This document shows, piece after piece, positions 5,655 through 5,864 of a DNA stretch of 5,864 bases (its first letter is position 1; every line of letters begins with the position of its first letter). This DNA is from an uncultured Muribaculaceae bacterium (GTDB lineage: Bacteria; Bacteroidota; Bacteroidia; Bacteroidales; Muribaculaceae), in assembly GCA_947173755.1 (NCBI GenBank), contig CAMWGM010000106.1:1-5864 (forward strand), read 5' to 3'. Below the pieces are notes generated by a model. That model saw nothing but the letters and a program-made list of their open reading frames with translations. It searched no databases and had not been told where the DNA came from. The position numbers and the translations under genes were made by a program.

Positions 5655-5864
5655 TTAACCGTACTGAATTGTTCCGTCAGGATTGCGGTAGAGATCAAAC
5701 GACTTCTCATACTGGTCCATGGCGCGGAGACTCATGCCCATCGACGAGAAGCCGCCGTCATGGAAGAGGTTCTGCATCGTCACCTTACGTGTCAGATCGG
5801 AGAACATCATGATGCAATAGTCGGCACATTCGTCGGCGGTTGCGTTGCCTAGGGGAGCCATACG
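5655..5864 (-). CDS. Short-chain dehydrogenase/reductase, C-terminal part (5' end outside window)
   Basis: Only the last 69 residues are in the window; the frame stays open to the right edge, so the Met at 5861 is probably internal. The order of features is that of the SDR C-terminus: an APLG turn, an acidic helix start (ADECADY, where SDRs have the E/D-D-x-A helix), an FSD turn, then VTMQNLFHDGGF, matching the usual ITGQ-x-x-x-x-DGG strand. The Gly of the TGQ motif is replaced by Met (TMQ). The ending DGGFSSMGMS is reminiscent of enoyl-ACP reductase FabI, but a tail of about 24 further residues after it is longer than in FabI. The cofactor-binding and YxxxK active-site regions are outside the window, so substrate and cofactor cannot be stated. 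It is the upstream member of the run leading into the aminopeptidase gene. Confidence 0.8.
   Translation of the reverse strand, partial: RMAPLGNATADECADYCIMMFSDLTRKVTMQNLFHDGGFSSMGMSLRAMDQYEKSFDLYRNPDGTIQYG

Noticed and set aside
1..5864. Search by eye for CRISPR arrays, insertion sequences, long direct repeats and attachment sites
   Set aside because: No regularly spaced repeats, transposase-like frames, terminal inverted repeats or a duplicated tRNA 3' end were seen.

Overview
The window reads as a piece of a Bacteroidota chromosome, most likely from the order Bacteroidales. The clearest evidence is a promoter of the Bacteroidota type (TTTG, 20-nt spacer, TAACTTTG) in front of a tRNA-Cys gene. 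A second TAnnTTTG element lies on the minus strand, start codons generally lack Shine-Dalgarno sequences, and the proteins resemble Bacteroidales homologues. The genus cannot be fixed from this sequence alone.

Left part, plus strand (1-2454): four genes form one tight operon. In order they are the C-terminal end of a CbbX/SpoVK-type AAA+ ATPase (cut by the window edge), a double-zinc-ribbon plus FHA-domain protein, a PP2C-type Ser/Thr protein phosphatase, and an acidic Sel1-repeat protein. Each of the three junctions is an ATGA stop/start overlap of 4 nt. The set has a phosphothreonine reader (FHA), an eraser (PP2C), a remodelling ATPase and a repeat scaffold, but no kinase in view; a kinase may lie upstream of the window. 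This is the most interesting part of the window: a candidate cytoplasmic phospho-signalling module whose target is not evident.

Middle (2455-3309): a tRNA-Cys(GCA) gene with its own promoter and a strong intrinsic terminator. Convergent to it is a minus-strand gene for an unrecognised 157-residue protein with an extremely basic C-terminal tail. Upstream of that gene is an intergenic stretch holding its probable promoter and the terminator of the next minus-strand operon.

Right part, minus strand (3310-5864): a probable operon transcribed right to left. It contains the C-terminal end of a short-chain dehydrogenase/reductase (cut by the window edge), a three-domain M24B Xaa-Pro aminopeptidase, and a gamma-carbonic-anhydrase-like left-handed beta-helix protein, and it ends at a 12-bp stem terminator. 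These look like ordinary housekeeping genes with intact catalytic residues.
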